Shown here piece after piece: positions 34,912-46,712 of a DNA stretch of 64,000 nucleotides. Location of the stretch: the NCBI GenBank assembly GCA_024305405.1, contig JAKNDB010000109.1:4030001-4094000 (forward strand), given 5' to 3'. Both the position numbers and the translations under genes were made by a program. The DNA is from Dirofilaria immitis. Taxonomy: Eukaryota; Nematoda; Chromadorea; Rhabditida; Onchocercidae. Below the pieces are notes generated by a model. It saw only the letters and a list, made by a program, of their open reading frames with translations, was not told where the DNA came from and made no database searches. Each line of letters starts with the position of its first letter. Within the stretch, counting starts at the first letter, position 1.

Positions 34912-37900
34912 ATGGGCGACACAACGGAATGCAAGTTACATTGGTATGATAAATTATACGATGTGTGCCGCTTTACCCATCGATGTTCCGCGCCCGAAGC
35001 ATTCTATGAGCGAGGGAAGCTTGCAGCAGATGGGTGCGCACTGCAGCATAAAACGTTTTCATACGTGTAAGTTGTCGCCAGATGATTTTATGTAAGACAT
35101 AACGTAAAAATCTAGCTTTATTTCCAAATTATATTTCATGCACAAAACAGATATTCACTGGAAAATGTTTTGAAATTCGATATGTTATGGTGCATTCTGT
35201 TAAGAAATCTTTACGATTATTGCCAAATACGTAGCAATTGATGATATGGATATATTTAACTTTAGAATGCAAAATTACATGCAAATGCTTGATAGTTAAC
35301 GTATCAATAGCGATAAACTACAAAAAAAAAAAAAAATAAAACAAGAGCAAATGAAATCAAAAGTTCTACCATTCCCGCCTTCTTCTTTTAATTGATCTTT
35401 TCCTTTCCCATCATCTTTCATTCCCATTCTCAAATTATTCCGTTAAATCAAAATTGCTACACAGGCTTTTTTAAATGTTATCATATACAAACAGAAGGAA
35501 TGTTTGTCAAGAAATTCTAATATAAATTTGAAAAAAGAGAAATCTTTTAATCGTATTATTGCTTTTTTCATATGTTTTCTCTCAAAAATTTCCAAAACAA
35601 CTCATGTTTTACAAGTAGTGACAACAGAATCGAAACATAGTTGAGCTGAGAATTCAAGTAAGCTACAGCTGTTGCTTGAACATCATGATCAGCTGATAAC
35701 TAGGAATATCGACTTCAGTGAGAAATTCTCATAACCTTAGAGTTTCTTTTTTTTTACTTAATGACGACTACTTTTTCTTTACAAGTATTAATTTTAATAT
35801 ATGAAAAATATGAGAAGATCAACAATGCACAAATATAGATATCGTCACCCTTTCCTGATGCACGTTTCATCTTGAGTTATACGTTTAGTATAAATGCTTA
35901 CACAGTTTCCACAAATATAAAGTCGCTCTCTTCTAGACTTACCTGGAAATTCCGTAACTTTATTTTAATTCAAATAATGTATGTAACAGCTTAAACAATA
36001 AGCAAATAAGCATTTCAGAGATCAACGTTCGGGAAAACAGTTCGATTATATGGTATTGTAGACCGATATTCTGCCGGTGCAGACGCTGATTTTTTAATAA
36101 ATCAAATCGTTAGCGATATATTGCCTTTCGATCGTACTGATCACGTACTGAATAACAATCCCAGCGACCGAGAGGTTTATCAATATCGTCTTCTCCTTAC
36201 TACTATTTTCACTATTTAATCACAGTTTCAAATACGATGTACGTATATTGAAGTCACCATTCATGCACTGCTAATATATCAACCATCAACGATACTGATT
36301 ATCATTTAATGCAACATCGCATAAACTGAACGGCTTAGTGCTGTGTTATATTATCTGCTCGGCAGTGCTGGAAATTTTTTTTTTTGAATCTACAAATGAC
36401 AAATACATGTATTGCAGAAATAAGCAATATATTCATTTCGTATAATTTTCAAAAACAAAATTAGCTCATAAAGTCTGAAACAAATAAAAGCAACAACAGC
36501 TGAAAGTATTCATTACGGAATTATTAAACATTGTAATTGCTTAAAATCTTGAATTTTATCCACCTACATTTGTTTTAGATATTCACTTTGTTAGAAGAAG
36601 TGTTGCGCAAAATTTATAAGGTGGAATTGAATACCAGTAATGCAAGTACACGCTCATATCATGGAAATGAGTCACGAGGGTCGCCTGGATCTTCTGGAAG
36701 TAAAATGAAAACAGTGGCACTCGAGAGATGAACAATATGCCACCTGGAATTATTGCAAAGCCAACTAATGGAGTAGGTTCGCCAAATTTGTCATCACTGA
36801 ATTCGATAATGAATGAAACAGTAGCACAAAAGTTGTCAGTGATGCAATTCATCAATTTTTACAAGGATATCATAGAACGAGTGAATAAAGCAGCCAATGC
36901 AGACAAAAGAAAATCCATGGCATTGGCTGAAATAAATCAAATTAATCCACCCACTCCTTTATTTATTCCACGTGGTGGGTATGTTAGACCAACTGCGCAA
37001 TTTCATCATCCTGTGGAAAATCCTCATATTGAAGCAACTTCATATGACAATAGTGCATACAAGGCTCCAGTATCTCCATCAAGAAGAAGAAATAATATCG
37101 CTAGCAGAAAATTCGTGGCTCGCAGTACATCCTTACCAACTATTTCAGAATCAGTTGAAAATCGGTGGAATGAGGAAAATGAATCGCTCATGAATATTGA
37201 GAAACAACAAAATTTTGAATTTCTCGATAAAATACCGGTAAAATTCCAGCATGATTCTTCAATGCCTCCTATAGAAGCTGCTCGCGATGATGATGACGAA
37301 GAGTTTCTCCATGCAGTTGAAAAAGTAGCTGCTGATCTAGGTTATATAGAAAATGATTTCAAAGAAAACGGTGAAACAACTAGCATGAGAGGTGATGATA
37401 AAGATAGCATCATGGATTTTTCAAGATACATCGATTCAGTTCCTTCATTTACAGCAGTAGCAATCGTTTTTATCTACGGTGAAAAGCTATTCGTTGCTAG
37501 TATCGGCGATTCGAGGTAATTCGATCTATCTCTTACGGTTTAAGATATTTAAAGCATATTTGTAAAAACAATTTAAAATACAATCGATTTGTATTCAATT
37601 TTTGATTTTTATTTGTTGGATCCTGCATTATTCTAAACAAGAATATTCAATTAGTTACGTATCTTCGACATTTTAATCTTTTGTGGAAGCAAAAGGTCGA
37701 ATGAAATTATTTTGAAGTGATTGCATAATTTGTTCAATAGCTTAATTAGTTGCAATTCCATCGAGTTGTTGGATCTTTTATTTGATTTTCTACTTGTAAC
37801 AAAACTTTCAATCAATCAAACTATATTGTTGATTTTTTGAGCAAGCATGATGTGTAGCATATCTTGGGCATCATTATTAGATTACATTTGCCTATTCCAA

Positions 37901-39928
37901 TGTTTTCACAAATCTATCTTTTTGCTTTTCTATGCACTTTATGCAACAATATTTTTTATAAAAGAAAATAAGGAAACTATCCACTCTAAAAAATCATCCA
38001 TTTAGGGTCATTCTGATGCGCCAGAAGTGCCATTATATGGATGTTATGTATTTAAATGAGCCACCGTTAGCTTGGTATCCTGTAAGTTGAATTTTTTCTT
38101 AAGTCATTTTATTTATCAGTATTTTTCGCTATTTCTATCAAAAAATTTTCCATTAATTGTTACAATAAACTTATTTAATATTCAACTTCAGATTGCAGCA
38201 CCAAAAGATCCGTATTCTAAATCCAAGAATTACATTTTGTTCCAAGAGCCAATCATTCGTGGTGGATTTCTGGTGAGTAATTTATTATTCCATTAAACGA
38301 TTATTATAAAACTGAAGCAGAAAAAAATTATGTTTTTTTGAATTTCATGGTGTTTTTTTGAATTTCATGGCTTTTATGGATTTCTAAAAAATTGTCGAAA
38401 ATTTCCACCTTATATTACATATTTTAGATTAATGAATATGCATTTTTTCTTTTGATGTTCAATTGTGGTGTTACTGAAAATATGTTGAAAGTGAATGGGC
38501 GCTACCGAACTTCCAATGAAATAAACCGAAATGCTGTGCAAATGGTCATCAAAATTCTTCAAACTGATCCTGCCGCAGGTTTGACTTTTATTTCACATAC
38601 ATTATATTTATAAAATATTGTTATTGTAGAAAAAGAACACATTCTTAACATAATTTGAGAGATTTTATCAGCAATATTAACTTTTGTTTGCTTAGAAATA
38701 ATGTAACTTGAGGTATTCAGAAGAAAGTCATTTTGCTTTCAGTAAACTTAATCGTACTTTCTATAACATAAATGATTTTATAGTGCTCAGATGATTAATT
38801 GAATAGTCAGAAAAGAAGCTGTCACTAAAAACGATAAAATTTCTGTAGTTAAATTGGTCAAAGAAAATCAAATTGATGTTAATTATGAGTGTTAAGAAAT
38901 CGAGTGATTTCCAAAAAAGCTTTGTTTTTAGATATCGCAGAAACATTTGTGGAACATCTCAAGCACTGTTGCAATCGAAAATATAAACCATTTCCTGATG
39001 TAAATGGTCTTAAGCGAGAGGGCATGTCATTTTTATTTGCAGACTTCCGACAATTGATCCCAACACCCCCAGACTTCGATCACCTTTTAATGAATTACGA
39101 ACCGGAGGTCTACTTGTCTTTCTGGTTTTAACAAATCCAGATTTTGTCGCATAAACTTTTTTTGTTGAGTCTTATGCATTCTCTGTTTTCTAAAGTTAGG
39201 AAGAAATTATGATAACAATGTCTTTCGAAATCCCTCCCATAAATGGAAATTTCTTGAACATTCAATGGGATGGATTATCAGTTTGAAATGCCATGATAGC
39301 GTATTATAAAAGATAGGATGTTTGAATCTAATCACTCTTTTTTTTCGTGTGTTTTCCTGAGATCTGAAATGAAGATTATCACTCAGTATGAACAATATAC
39401 TGGAACAACAAATCCTATCCTGCTTATAGCATACCTATAGTTCCTACAGCTGATGGTGTTTCAGCAAAGCAAATTTAAAAAAACTATTAAGGGAGCGAAA
39501 ATAACATTTAGTTAGAAATATGTGATTTTAGCAATTAATAGTGTATGGATTTTACCTTGAGGACTAAAATCCAACACGATCCATGATGTTAGCGGAAGAA
39601 AATTTATTCATTTTATTGATAGGACACTTTTTATTGTATTAGAATGAACTAATGATTTCAGAAAGACGATGATAATAATTTGGAATCAAAAGCACATTCA
39701 TATCCGAAAATGACCCAGTTCTCGGACAATCTGGAAGACAATGAGGAAACAATGAAGCATGCTTGGTCAATGAACAAAACATACGATATGCTGCAAGAAA
39801 TATTCGATCGTGAGGAACATGAACGTCGAGCACAGGCAAAATCTTTCTTGACCGGTGTTCCTGCAATGAATGAAGAAACATGGGTGATTTTTAGAAATGA
39901 CTTGACGAAGCAAAAGAATGAAATTTAA
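34912..39928 (+). CDS. tap-1: TAB1-like PP2C-fold pseudophosphatase (TAK1-binding protein)
   Basis: Adaptor expected to activate a TAK1-type MAP3K (C. elegans MOM-4) in Wnt/TGF-beta-linked signalling. Eight exons: 34912-35066, 36021-36174, 36579-37515, 38006-38081, 38192-38272, 38428-38578, 38932-39107, 39662-39928; about 665 residues. PP2C landmarks appear in order: YGIVDRYSG (about 62-70, in place of GVFDGHGG); after a long insertion, FTAVAIVFIYGEKLFVASIG (about 395-414); EPIIRGGFLINEYAFFLLM; and GMSFLFADF (about 549), where active enzymes have DDMT/DNM. The metal-binding motifs are therefore degraded, as in human TAB1. Exon 3 holds about 280 residues, rich in Ser, Asn and acidic residues, that the family core lacks. 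One base is missing in an AAAA run at 36702-36705 or 36708-36711: the frame ends in TGA at 36729 and continues one frame over. The exon 1-2 join has two choices (GT|GTAAGT with CAGAG|, or TAC|GTGTAA with TTTCAG|). No TAK1-binding PYVDF-like tail motif was found. The TAB1 assignment rests on fold order. Confidence 0.82.
35067..36018 (+). other. Intron 1 of tap-1
   Basis: About 950 bases, AT-rich, with a strong GTAAGT donor and poly-A/poly-T runs. I see no coding exon in it. The spacing between the conserved pieces in exons 1 and 2 matches human TAB1 without an extra exon. Confidence 0.5.
38331..38370. repeat. Perfect 20-bp tandem duplication in a tap-1 intron
   Basis: TGTTTTTTTGAATTTCATGG occurs twice head to tail, 38331-38350 and 38351-38370. 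It lies in the short intron between exons 5 and 6, away from the splice sites. It appears to be a recent local duplication. Confidence 0.9.
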
Positions 39929-41822
39929 GTCTGAGAAATAGTCGCATTGCTTGCAGAAGATTTGCAGAACTCTTCTATTGTTACACATCTTGTTTGATAG
40001 ATTCTTTCTATCTTTGCTTAATAATCTCCTTTTAAGAATAGATTATTATTCGTGCATTTATTTGTCATTTGATTCTGTTGTTGTTTTTCCACGCTAAAAT
40101 TCCCAAAATACTTTTTTTTTTTAGTATTGGTAGCAAAGTTCAACAATATTTTGCTTTTTGGAGCTTTTATATGAAATTATGTTAAAGTCTAATAGTGTGT
40201 ATAAAAAGTTAAGCATAGGAGATAGAATGAATAAAGGCGTAAATTTTTAAATAATTTTTCGTTATCATACGTAATACGTAAACCGATTTTCGTGGGAAAA
40301 ACTGCTTTCAAAATAAGGCATTCCATGAATAATACTTGCGGAAGTCGCGAATCACTGAATTAGTCAGATGTGATCTTGTAACAGAATGATAGTCTGTTAA
40401 TTTAAAACAATCAAATAATAATTAAATTCAGTTCATATAAGGACAGAAAATATTCGTGGAAAATACAGAATATTCTAGTATTTTATTTGTGCGTAATTAC
40501 TTGCTTTATTTTTAGTTGTAAACTGCTTGTAATTTTATTTCAATTTTCACCTTAAATTTGTAGTGACAATTTTAGGCAAGTAGAACTGTCAGCATAAAAA
40601 TCCTAATCGCTAGAATGATTAAGCATAAAGTTTGAATGGCTGACACAAAGGACTATTTCACTGTCCAAGTATTGCATTTGGGCACATCAAATTATTATTG
40701 TACCTTCGAAACACGGAATGATTGTTTGTGATAAATTGAAATCAAACCATCAAACTTTTTTTAATTGCTGAGATGATCTGATATAACTATTTCATGAGTC
40801 CGCTGTTTTAGCTCTTTTATATTATTGCAGAGTTTAAACTCATTTGTTAAAGCATGTTGTGCGGTCCATGTACTGTTTATTCTTTCTTGCGGTGCTTTTA
40901 AGAACTCCATCACTTACGTGAATCATTCATTACTTGTAATGTAAATTACTTTTGTTTCTTTTTGATATTCCATCGTTTCTTTCTTTTTTCAATCATATTC
41001 GTTAAAACTTTTATTACCACTTTTGAGTTTTTATGTGCATTCTAAAATAAGGAAAAGACAATTTGGAATTTAACGTTTTAACGGTACAAAACAATAAGTC
41101 TTCTATGAGTGAAATATCGAAGTTTTGATCACAATTTTAGAGCATTTATGCGCGTTGATGCTCCTGTCTGAGCATAAAAAGAATCGTTCGCTTATTTTAC
41201 AAATATCATCATTTATTAAGGCACCCGAAAACACTAACTGGTTCGGAAGCAGCAATTCAATGATAACAGTTTCGAGAAAAATATGATGATAATTGCGCTA
41301 AATTGCCGTTTCGTTACGACTACGCTTCCAAAACCCAATATAAAACGATTTTTACAAAAAGTAAACTAAAGATAGATTATTATAATACAATATGTACACC
41401 ATCGAAATCTTATATCCAGGAATGATATGTTGATATCATGGATGAAGACCTTCCTAGCAATAGTTGGAATTTTGAAAAACCAATGACTACCATCCTGGCA
41501 TAACCTTTCCAAATTATTACAGTTTTCTTGGCAACAAGAACTGGAAAATGGAAATATATGCATAATCGATTCACATCGTGACTAATGGAAATTGCAATCA
41601 GGTCATCATCCATGAGCCTTATTATATAGTATGTTAGCGAATCATCGTGTGCTAGCTACATTCTATTCAATGCATTCTGCAATTCCGACATTCTTTAAAA
41701 AAGGTACTTATTAGATTTTTGTGCAAAAATAGGCATACCCAATACTTCGAACATTTCATATACATTACTATATGACACAGATTTATCTTCATTCTATTGT
41801 CAGATGATGGAAATAAATGAGA
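39929..41822. other. Convergent intergenic region tap-1 / BPI-like
   Basis: Holds the 3' ends of the two convergent genes. Two overlapping - strand open frames at 41366-41613 show no motif and are not called. No other feature was seen. Confidence 0.5.
40230..40235 (+). terminator. Possible poly(A) signal of tap-1
   Basis: AATAAA lies about 300 bases after the tap-1 stop codon. Weaker variants are nearer, so the real site is uncertain. Confidence 0.4.
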
Positions 41823-44800
41823 TTAATCACCAGGGCTATTTATGCTTTTGAATGTTTGCTTTACAGCACCCTGAATAAGCTTACTAGCAAATCCTTCATC
41901 AAGTCGGAAATATGTTTGTACTTTCAGATAGCGATCATGCAATGATAACCTAATATAAATATATCAGTTAGTGAGACTAATTGAGGAAATGATGGCTGAT
42001 TTTAAATTTCAATTTTTGGTATTTGTCTAATTAAATGCGAATAATGTTTCGTAAATCCATTCAATATCAATATTCTCGAGATATGGATAAATGCAAAAAA
42101 ATATTTAAATTGTCCATTGTCATAAAAAAAAATAAACCTCGGATTTTTTAAGATGATTCCCTTTATGGTTGGTATAATGATGCCAACTTGCAAGATATCA
42201 CCAAGTAATTGTTCTAAGAATTCAGCAGCAAAAGGCCAAGATCACCAAATGTTGCTTGATCCACATCTCGAACACGAGATTCAAGCAATTTGAAGTCTAA
42301 ACTTTCGATTGAAACATTTCCTATGATTCTCGTTTGATTTAACCATAATTTAATGTTGGATGTCATCTTCGTATCAGCTCGGACAATCTGCATTGAATAG
42401 TTGAATAGCTAGGTTATGTCTTTTTTAAGTTTCTTTATTTTTGAGTCTAATTGAATTCATTTATCAAATTTTGTATTTAAATTTGGAAACATTCACATCT
42501 GGCTTTTCCTTTTCTAATCCAATCGCTATCTATCAATAATCCTTTCAAAAAAAAAAAATCCTTAAGACCTTCAACTGCCAGTTATGTGACTTAATATCTG
42601 AAAGAATTTTAGGATGCTAGAAGCTCAAATCATTTAATCTATTCATTGATCACATATCACTAATTTATTCCATTTTATACAATTCAGATAAGAATTTACC
42701 ATCAGTTTTAATTGCGTCGAATTTTGTGGTCTAACAAACATATTCATACTGCCATAAAGTCGAAATCGTGCTCGATTTTCCACAAAAACAAACAGCGGTG
42801 ACTAGGAAAAAACTTATTATTTTTTTGGAAAAATCTAGTGTTCAATTATTAATAAGATTGTCCGGTAAATTGCAATAGAAAACACTGGTAATCAATGGGA
42901 CTATACTTCGAGCAAGGCACTATTTTTGCACAGCAATAAAATGGACTAGAAAAAACAATCAAAGATGATATTTCCATAAGTAACCTTTTTGGTCGAAAAA
43001 TGAATCTCAACTTCACGATCTGGGAATTGATTGGATAATTCACCAAGGTATTCACCGATACAATAACCAGATTTGCAAGTAGTTAGCAAGAGAGTTTTAA
43101 GTTGTGGGCTCGATTCAGGACCAATGATAAAATCCATATATTTTTGCATATATGCATGAAACAATAATGAATTGACTATATAATCTGTTGCGATAAATTC
43201 TGCCATGTGAACACCTGAAAAGAGAAAATTTCTTTATCACATATTCGATTTGATTCATTGTTATCGAAGATAAATAATTTATGTTCTACCATTGACAAAT
43301 TTTCCTTCATCCTTTTGTTTTTTTGTTCATGCAAAATTCGGTAAAATGAATCAACTACTTGAATTGTTCAATTACAAAAAAAAAAATTATCAGTTGAAGG
43401 ATAGTGCAATGGAATAAATCAATGGAAATATGAATTATCAGGATAAGTTTAATAAAGAGACAAATGTGATTAATAAAGATAGCAAAGATCTATTCACGCT
43501 ATTTGTAGCATAGATTACAATGGACTTAAATCTAACCTCGTTGATTTTATAACATTAAATACTATACAATTAAAGTATTTATATACGTTTAGAAAATATC
43601 GCAATTATTCTAACATTTAGATGTAATACTTTTCCCGCTAAAAGCGCACTTCCATATCGGTTCTCGTGTAAAGTTCACAGCAAATATAAATTTTTATTCG
43701 ACTGGTTTAATCTATCAATTAGACTGCCAGTAAATCTTATATGATATTGAACAATGCATAACTTACCAAATGGTGGAGGAATATAAATATTTGGAGGATA
43801 GAAAGGCGTCCCGCCATATCCGTTCCTGGAAAAGTAGGCAAAATACTTTACAATTTCTTGAATAATTGCTAAAAAAACTTAAAAATTATTTTAAAAAGAT
43901 ATTAAATAAATCGTTTAATATACTACTAATAACATTCTGATATCTTTTAAAACTTTTGAATTATTTTAGATATCAATCTCTTTTGCAAAAAATCATAAAA
44001 TGTTATGAAGAAGATTAGACAAAAGTTCCTTTTTTCCTGTCATTTAGCACTAAATAAAATGGCTGAAGACGTATTTGATGCAGACTCCGTCAAACGATTT
44101 GTAAATTTTCATTTGCAAATCATTTGGATGCATATTCATCTAATTTTCCAAAAATATACTCTTTCGGCACTTTTTTTTCAAACTAATTAAATTGTAATTC
44201 AGATGAGTCATGAGTTACAAACTTTATTTATTAAACAATTTATTTCATCAGTATCAAAAATGAGTGTTCGGCATGAATAGGCGGTGGTAAAATTTTCAAA
44301 TAAAGTACTTGCGACAGTTTGAAAATTTTAGAAGCACTCTTCACTCTACATGAATGCTTAAACTAACCAAGAAATTTCTCCTCGTGACGGTATTTCAATA
44401 GTTCCATAAGCAATGAATGGATCACGGATAAGTCGATAATCCAAGATAAGATTTTTCTGCCGTAAATGATTAATAATGTTTAATAAAGTAATATTTTTAG
44501 CTCCAGTTTTCCCAAACTTGCTAAACGGTCTTCTTGCTGGCAAATCAAAAGATATGCCAAATACATCAATCGAATTTTCATTGATGGGTATCTAAATTGT
44601 CGCGTTTCTCAAAGTTTAAATTTTTAATTTTGTAGCCCAACTTTTATATTCAGAACATTATTTCAAATAAGCAGCTAAAAGATTACAGGATGGGAAATCG
44701 ACCCAACAGTATTCTTATGATAAGTGTTAGATCCATTCTTATGATTTTGTATATTAAATAATTCGGGAAAAGGACAACACATCAGCAAAACTATTTGATA

Positions 44801-46694
44801 ATTTCTTACATTTATTTTCCAATACATTAAAAGAATTACCAAAAATAAACCCCAATACAAACCAACAATTATATCTATCGAACTCTGGTTGCATATAAAT
44901 TTAACTTCATATTATTGACTGAAATGAAAACATCACCTGAAGAGGCATCGTTGATAATATGTAATTCATATCTTTATTAATCATATTCTTTATCATTTGG
45001 CATATGCGATCCTCCACAATTGGTTTGAAATGAGCAATTATAAAAGCTGAAATATAACTTATTTATCAATGAATTGAAAAAACAAAAAGACAAAATAATG
45101 GGGAAATAAGTGACCACTTCAAATGTTTCTGATGGATGTGAACATTTTTCCTTTATACCTTTGAAAGTGTTAATGAAGAAATCTGTGATAACGCCAGTGT
45201 TTCGGACATTCAAATCAACGTAGCCAACATCAGCACGGCAATATGTGGATTGTATCATTGGAGCACCAGCTCGTGTTCTACAAATTTGTACAATTGAAAA
45301 ATAAGATTTTAAAATTATAATATGATTGGAATTTCACAACATATTCAAAATGATAATGGTTGTATATTAAGTGCAAAACAAGTTAAAATAAACGGACCTA
45401 GCTAATCTAACAGCTATTGTTAAGCTTACATGACCGAATAAAGTTTCGAATTGTCCACGAATTGGTACTGCTGTAATTAGAAATGGTCCAGTGAATATTG
45501 CTTCGAATTCGCCTGCTGCTCTAAATTTTATATTATTTCGACGTAGCAGTGTAAAATGCAGAAATAAATCTAAATACAGACTAATTTCTTGAAGCATTTC
45601 ACCGATTAATAAAAGAGAAAATTACATCACTCTGTTTCAGACCTAATATGCATTTAGCCATTGACCATGTAAACATGTCAGGCGGTGACAATTCCAAACT
45701 GTATTCCGATGGCGACCAGTATTTTGAAACATAAGCATCATATATCGAAACCTGAAATGGAAAGATGTCATGTCATATGTGCCATTTTAATGAATATTAT
45801 TTAAAATACTACTATAATAATTAAAATTATTCGATGTAATATGTAGTCTTGTAATTGGTCAACCAAAGAGCTTCCTTAAAAGAAAAAAAACGTTAAAAAC
45901 TAGTCCCTTTTGAATTTATCAGTAAATAAATCAATTTACACGAAAGCGTATATTTATTCCTTACAGCGTTTATCAAGTTATAAAGATGATGTAATTGAAA
46001 GTTATTTTATATAACATTACATTACGGAGGTTGACCAAATTGGAAAAACTTATTTTTTCTCACCAACTTTGAAAGTTAAAGGCAGCAGATAAGAAGATGA
46101 TCGAAAAAAGGAAATCACTGAGTTAATAATTAATAAGTCAATAAATTGCGCGGTTGATCAATGTAAATCTTATTTTCTTTCGTCAAAATTCTCTTACAAA
46201 TATTCATTACACATATATAGAGAGGTACATGTTTACCTGACCAGCTTCAATAATTTCCGTAATAGTTGGTAATTGAATACGCAATATTTCATCATTCACA
46301 ACTTTCATGCCTATTTCACGTAGATATGCGAGACCAGAAGACATTAATCTCATGTGTATACCAGGATTGTGAACATTCGTATTTGTCTGGAGCAAGGATT
46401 TTAAATCAAAAGTATTTGACACATTTCTGAAATTTGCAACAGCATATACTCTTACCACTAATAATGATTTGGAAATCGTTGTCATCATCTAAACGACTGT
46501 AATTCTATGAAAAAATAATTCAAATATTCAGAGAAACTGTTTCAGGAAAAAAAGATACAAGCAATCAGGATACTAATTCATCAAATATTTAAAATATTGT
46601 GTATTACCAGTAAAAGAGTTGATACATTTCCATCCCCAGATACTCGTGTATTCAGTATTGCAAAAAATAAAATAAGAATTGTAAAATACATCAT
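41823..46694 (-). CDS. Secreted BPI/LBP/PLTP-family lipid-binding protein
   Basis: Extracellular lipid carrier of the BPI/LBP family, which has several nematode members (for example NRF-5). Thirteen exons, right to left: 46694-46608, 46488-46456, 46386-46237, 45751-45643, 45587-45398, 45277-45159, 45046-44937, 44591-44368, 43825-43767, 43214-42985, 42801-42700, 42387-42138, 41949-41823; about 596 residues. Exon 1 encodes a clear signal peptide (MMYFTILILFFAILNTRVSG). The N-terminal BPI half begins NPGIHMRLMSSGLAYLREIG and includes LDYRLIRDPFIAYG. A Pro/Tyr-rich linker follows (exon 9). The C-terminal half shows MAEFIATDYIVNSLLFHAY, a TTCKSGYC cysteine pair, IIIPTIKGIILKNPR and a final LSLHDRYLKVQTYF strand. 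One base is missing in the run 42230-42233 (T run on the - strand): the frame hits TAG although FLEQLL..IL and the next splice phase continue one frame over. Exon 2 (33 bases) and the acceptor of exon 5 (TTCAAG) are the least certain parts. Confidence 0.9.
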
Positions 46695-46700
46695 AACATT

Positions 46701-46712
46701 CCTGAAATCAAG
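46701..46712 (-). promoter_or_regulatory. Candidate trans-splice acceptor of the BPI-like gene
   Basis: On the - strand TTGATTTCAG ends just 7 bases before the chosen ATGATG start. An overlapping out-of-frame ATG lies within those 7 bases. The signal peptide begins directly at the chosen start, which favours it. Confidence 0.5.

Noticed and set aside
36583..36855. Antisense open frame over tap-1 exon 3
   Set aside because: It is the complement of the coding exon and shows no family resemblance.
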